Assembly (NCBI GenBank): GCA_905250115.1
Contig: CAJNOI010000007.1
Location: forward strand, 239,049 to 303,048
Direction of reading: 5' to 3'
Source: Adineta steineri
Lineage: Eukaryota; Rotifera; Eurotatoria; Adinetida; Adinetidae
Length of the DNA stretch: 64,000 nucleotides
Positions within the stretch are counted from its first letter, which is position 1. Every line of letters starts with the position of its first letter. This document shows positions 60,301 to 64,000 of this stretch, piece by piece. The notes below the pieces were generated by a model, which saw only the letters and a list, made by a program, of their open reading frames with translations, ran no database searches and had not been told where the DNA came from. The translations under genes and the position numbers were made by a program.

Positions 60301-60946
60301 TTTGCACATTTTCAAGGATTGACGTAATTAATATTAAAAAGATTTATTTCCAAAAAAAGTGTTAATGTTTTTTTTTCTCTTTATAGACTACTTCTCTATC
60401 CAGTAGTACTTCAACAAGTGATAATGGTCGATTATTAGCTATAATTCTTGGTTCAGTTCTTGGTTCTATAGCTTTTATACTATTAATTGCATTGATTGTT
60501 TATTGTTTATGTCGTAATCGTAAAAAGACAGAGGATACACCTAATATAACAGTATTTGGAAGGTCTCCAGTTGTAAGTACGAATCGTCGTCGTAGTATAC
60601 AAACAGCAACAAGAAGTGTTCATTCATCACGTGATATTAAACTTTCATCTGAATCCGAACATATTCATAGTTTAAGACATTTTTCACCAACTGAAATAAC
60701 AACAAGATCACCACCTAGAAATTCACAATTACATTATCGAGAGTAAGCAAAAAAAAGCGATGCATCTGTTTTCTTTTTACATATATTATTAATATCTATT
60801 TTAGTTCACTTAATTCATTAGAACAAAATATTTTTTATGGTGAACAAGATCGTAATCGACAATTAAGACAACCACCAACTGATTTTGATATTAGTAGAAG
60901 TTTTCGTCATTTAGAAAATGCTTCACCAACGTCATCATTTATTTAA
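57307..60946 (+). CDS. LRR-mucin single-pass receptor 2 (5' end in the gap)
   Basis: Exons 57307-58071, 58291-58521, 58580-59305, 59358-60323, 60387-60742 and 60805-60946 are in frame, and the start is missing. The first 255 residues are a Thr/Ser/Ala mucin segment rich in NxT sites (for example TANTTG, TSSNTT). The LRR cap follows ('STCGMTLSS', 'GPLASIPPNICFLTNLQ'), then LRR unit 1 ('LDISNNYLTDFPSML', CSCDQYYIQ cap), LRR unit 2 ('LPIYLCSLPSATIDLSNQSF', 'LDLSSNQLSQFDLF', CQCSSIYIK cap) and a short Ser/Thr stalk. The membrane helix is LLAIILGSVLGSIAFILLIA and the tail is basic, Ser-rich and ~130 residues long. Splice sites and phases match receptor 1, showing tandem duplication. The mucin block before the LRRs may belong to this gene or be the stalk of a missing third receptor. 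Confidence 0.8.
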
Positions 60947-62217
60947 AACATTGATTTGTTATTTTCTTTTTAATTGAACGTTTTTTATGCAAGAATAAAT
61001 TTGTAAATGTAAAATCTCTATTAACCCGATTTTAACATAGATCAAATCTTCAATGGATTAGTTTTATATCAGATTTTAATCTCTTTTTTTTGTTCCGTCG
61101 ATAAAGAATATATTCTCTAGTTTTTGCACGATAAATGTTAGTCGATATTATTATTTATTAAAGAATGAGATGTTTTAATATGTCGTCTTTTTTTTTATAA
61201 TAATATTTGAGTTTTAATGAGGGGAGAAAATAAATTCTGACAGGAAAATCTTAATTCATCTACGATGAAACTAATTATAGTTATTATCATATGAAGAGAA
61301 AAGATATTGATCAAGGATGACAAAAAAAAGGGTCAATGAATCATTATTTCGATGATATCTATTCGATTTTATTTCAAAAGTAACATGTAGTCTTTCTTTT
61401 GAATATATTTATATATATATTGTCCTTTTTACTATTTTTTCTCGTCCTCTTCTCTTTTTTTTTCTTCTTCTTCGATTTCTTTTTCTTTTTTTTCATTCCC
61501 ATCTTTCTTTCTGGTCTTTTTTTCTCATCATCATTCGTCGTGTCACCTCTCCTCCTAGCGAGCTTTATTTTATTCATCAAATACATCATGCGCATATTTA
61601 CCATCAGTTTTCTTTTCCTTCTTATTCAACGTATTTCTTTACAGCATTTTTTCATTATAATAATATTCTTTTTTCGTGCACTGACATCATTTTTGACATG
61701 AGAACAGTTTTTTTTATATTTATTCAATCAACTTGTGTGTTCTTGTTAGACCAATTAGTAAAGTTATTCGAGTGAACAAAAAGTAATCTGATGTTATTTT
61801 GACTGAGAAATGCTTATTAACCTTTCTTCTTCGTTTTTTTTCGATTCTCTTTTCATTGCAAAGATAAGAAGACATTTTGAATATGTATGGTTGGTCTTTG
61901 TTGATATGAATAGACTATACTGTATTTGTCTGCCGATGTCTGTGTATCATAAAATAGGTTGAAAGAGAGAGAGAGAGAAAAGCGAACAGAAAAAAAAATA
62001 AATGTTAGTACGATTATTATTATTTTGCGAAGGGTGTCGACATAAATGGCTGGCAGTAAAAATAGTACTCAAAAAAATATCTAACTAATAGTATTCCTGC
62101 TCTTTTCTTTCTATATATATATATATTGACATGTGTTTTCCTATAAAAAGTAAAGTCATGCATCGAATTTTTAATTAAAAATAGTTCTTTTTTTTCTTCT
62201 TTATAGTATAAGTTATC
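60947..62217. other. Intergenic with a long pyrimidine tract
   Basis: No coding gene. A strongly pyrimidine-biased stretch lies at about 61430-61530 (TTTCTTCTTCTTC-type; its complement reads as poly-Lys and is not a gene). GAGAGAGA occurs near 61967 and a TA run near 62115. The right end is the promoter/5' UTR of the PQ-loop gene, with an acceptor-like TTCTTTATAG at 62205. Confidence 0.55.
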
Positions 62218-63511
62218 ATGGCGACAGATACTACAACAACAACAACGTTATCTACTACATTATCTAATAATAGTACTATTATTACTACAACTGCTACTAC
62301 TACTTTAGGTAATACAAGTTTGACAACATTTTTATCAACAACACTTTCAACAATATTAACATCATCATTATCATCAACAACTATTCCATCGAATGCAACT
62401 ACAGATTATCAAAAATGTTTATTAAACAATTCTGGTGTAGCATGTCGATCAGCGGAATTTATTCGTGTATTAGCTTATCTTCTTTTGGGTGTATCACTTC
62501 TTCCACAAATAATTCATTTATTTAATCATGGTTCAAAATATATAGCTGGGATAAGTTATATATGGTTAATAGTACGTGTACTTGGCTTAACTTCATTAAT
62601 GGTTGCACATGCATTCAAATGGACATCTATATTTGAATTAATTGCACTTATTTCAACTATAACTATATTTATACAAATATTCATATATGCCGATAATCTT
62701 CATCGACAACAAAAACTTATATTATTAGTTACTAGTTTATCAATATGGTTTATTGGTGGTAGTATTATAATATTATTGAGAAAGAAAGAGAGTTCATTAG
62801 TTTTAATTGGTTATCTATTACTATCAATGCATACATTACCTCAAGTAAGATCGATTAAATGCATATATATATTTCTTTTTAATCGCTTTTTTTATGTTTA
62901 TCTAGATTTTACTTAATTCATTATTAAGAACAGCAAAAGCTTTATCAAAATTTTCTGTTTTATTTCTTGCAATGAGTGATACATTATTATTTGCAAGTTC
63001 TTATATATTCAATGAAAATTATTTTTATTTAGTCACATATTATTATGCTTTTTCGTTTTTCTTATTTATTTATCTTCAAAGTATAGTCTACGCTGATTCA
63101 CATATCTATTTAATATCACGTTCAGCACATACTGTCCTCACGCCAGGTGTTAATTTATATACTGGACTTGATGCTACTGGTGCACGTAGTTCAGGACAAG
63201 AACCACAAATGTTTTCAATAGATGATTTAGAACCAGGTGATGGTACTGATGTTGTTTATCAACCAGTTACATTAAATAAACCAAATGAACCCATTGTTGA
63301 ACAAACACCAATGAAACGATTTGTTTGGTATGCAACATTAGCATCAATTATTGGTATTGAAATAGTTTTAACAATAATGCTTATTCTCGGAGCATGGTCT
63401 AGATGGATTGTTCTTGTACCTATTTCAATTCCTATACTTCTTGGTATATTCTTTTTATTACGTACAAAATTAAATGTTATACAAACAGAAAATTTAAGAA
63501 AAATTTTGTGA
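62218..63511 (+). CDS. PQ-loop family seven-helix membrane protein with mucin-like N-terminus
   Basis: Exons 62218-62844 and 62906-63511 give 410 residues. The first ~65 residues are Thr/Ser-rich (TTTTTTLSTTLSNNSTII) with NxT/S sites and would lie outside the membrane or in the lumen. Then 'VLAYLLLGVSLLPQIIHLF' and 'LLLSMHTLPQILLNSLLRTA' are the two PQ motifs, each opening a triple-helix bundle. Family members include cystinosin, PQLC2 and SWEET-like carriers of amino acids or sugars, often lysosomal. A loop of ~75 residues (GLDATGARSSGQEPQMFSID) precedes two final helices and a basic tail. No substrate is inferable. A Tyr-based or dileucine lysosomal signal is not obvious. The join at 62844/62906 keeps the frame (LPQ-ILLNS). 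Confidence 0.75.
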
Positions 63512-64000
63512 TCTGTTATATTATGTGTGAATTATATTACTTTGTTGTTTTTCTTTTTGTATTGTTCGCTTTTTCTAAAAATAAAAACATAGCCTAGAAA
63601 ATGATTTTAGTCCAAAGAATCAACGATTGATGTATTATACTTTCGGATCTTTATTAGATAAATCTCTTTTGATTACCCATCATGGATTGACTTAAGATTT
63701 TATAAGTACTATATCATGATAAGAAATACAATTCCTCATTTAGAAAAGAAAAGCTTAGAAGACTTCGTTCGTTATCAAATTTTATAAGACTGAGAATTAT
63801 TTCTTAATTAACATGTTGATTATATGATTCAATATTTATAATCAGTTGAAGTTACTTTTTTAATGTTTAGAAGCCACAAAAAACAAAAAGACTATTCGTC
63901 AGAGAAAATATAACAATTTGTCTGGTGTTATATATACATACAAACATTTTTTATCTCCTTTGGGGAATTATAGATGTCTGAAGAAAGAAATGAGTTTGTA
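63512..64000. other. 3' flank to window end, no gene seen
   Basis: AT-rich 3' UTR and intergenic sequence after the PQ-loop gene. An AATAAA-like signal lies near 63580. No coding-like frame reaches the window edge. Confidence 0.5.

Noticed and set aside
61374-61604. Lys-rich minus-strand frame
   Set aside because: Product of a polypyrimidine tract, not a protein-coding pattern.
1-64000. CRISPR arrays, operons, Shine-Dalgarno sites, bacterial terminators
   Set aside because: The sequence is eukaryotic with spliceosomal introns; no such features are present.

Overview
The window looks like part of an animal nuclear genome, most likely a bdelloid rotifer (Rotaria or Adineta type). It is strongly AT-rich. 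Most genes are split by very short GT-AG introns of about 45-75 bases. The gene content is clearly metazoan: synapsin, an adhesion-type GPCR, SUMO, COPS9, a WDR49/WDR64-like ciliary protein and ACSF2. Alongside these sit bacterial-looking genes (a cysteine-free PepO-like M13 peptidase and a YbaY/YscW-domain protein), as expected in bdelloids. The taxon is an inference; no rRNA or mitochondrial marker is present.

Layout. 1-513: a four-helix membrane protein. 723-8917 (-): a WDR49/WDR64 (CFAP337)-like gene of roughly 26 exons. One of its introns (3177-6479) holds a complete three-exon gene on the opposite strand (4185-6385), a secreted protein with two thrombospondin-N/LamG-like domains and a C-type lectin domain. 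9.6-10.3 kb: a pair of ~85-base elements with inverted ends. 10.6-13.8 kb: YbaY/YscW protein (-), a Pro/Gly/Gln-repeat protein (-) and COPS9 (+). 14.2-19.3 kb: three tandem secreted saposin/countin-like paralogues (+) sharing an ungapped promoter block. 19.5-21.7 kb: M13 peptidase (-), divergent from an 18-exon adhesion GPCR (22.1-26.4 kb, +), followed by a stefin-like inhibitor (+). 28.3-28.8 kb: SUMO (-). 32.1 kb: acidic secreted precursor ending in a tetra-Arg site (+). 33.1-34.7 kb: Neuralized-type RING ligase (-). 35.2 kb: an unknown two-exon gene (+). 37.2-39.2 kb: ACSF2 (-). 40.6-43.5 kb: synapsin (-). 45.9 kb: disordered Gln/Ser-rich protein with a PAM2-like motif (+). 47.1-47.8 kb: beta-trefoil lectin-like protein (-). 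47.8-52.7 kb: gene-free. 52.7-60.9 kb: a tandem array of LRR-mucin single-pass receptors, broken by a 10-N assembly gap (+). 62.2-63.5 kb: a PQ-loop membrane protein with a mucin-like N-terminus (+).

Gene models were joined by hand from splice sites. For every model where I give exon lengths, the coding length is a multiple of three, which supports the joins. The WD40 gene has one apparent frame break at a ten-base homopolymer. I see no operons, CRISPR arrays, rRNA or convincing tRNA genes. The most distinctive material is the LRR-mucin receptor cluster, the saposin/countin array with its shared promoter, the antisense nested lectin gene and the bacterial-type peptidase that carries introns.
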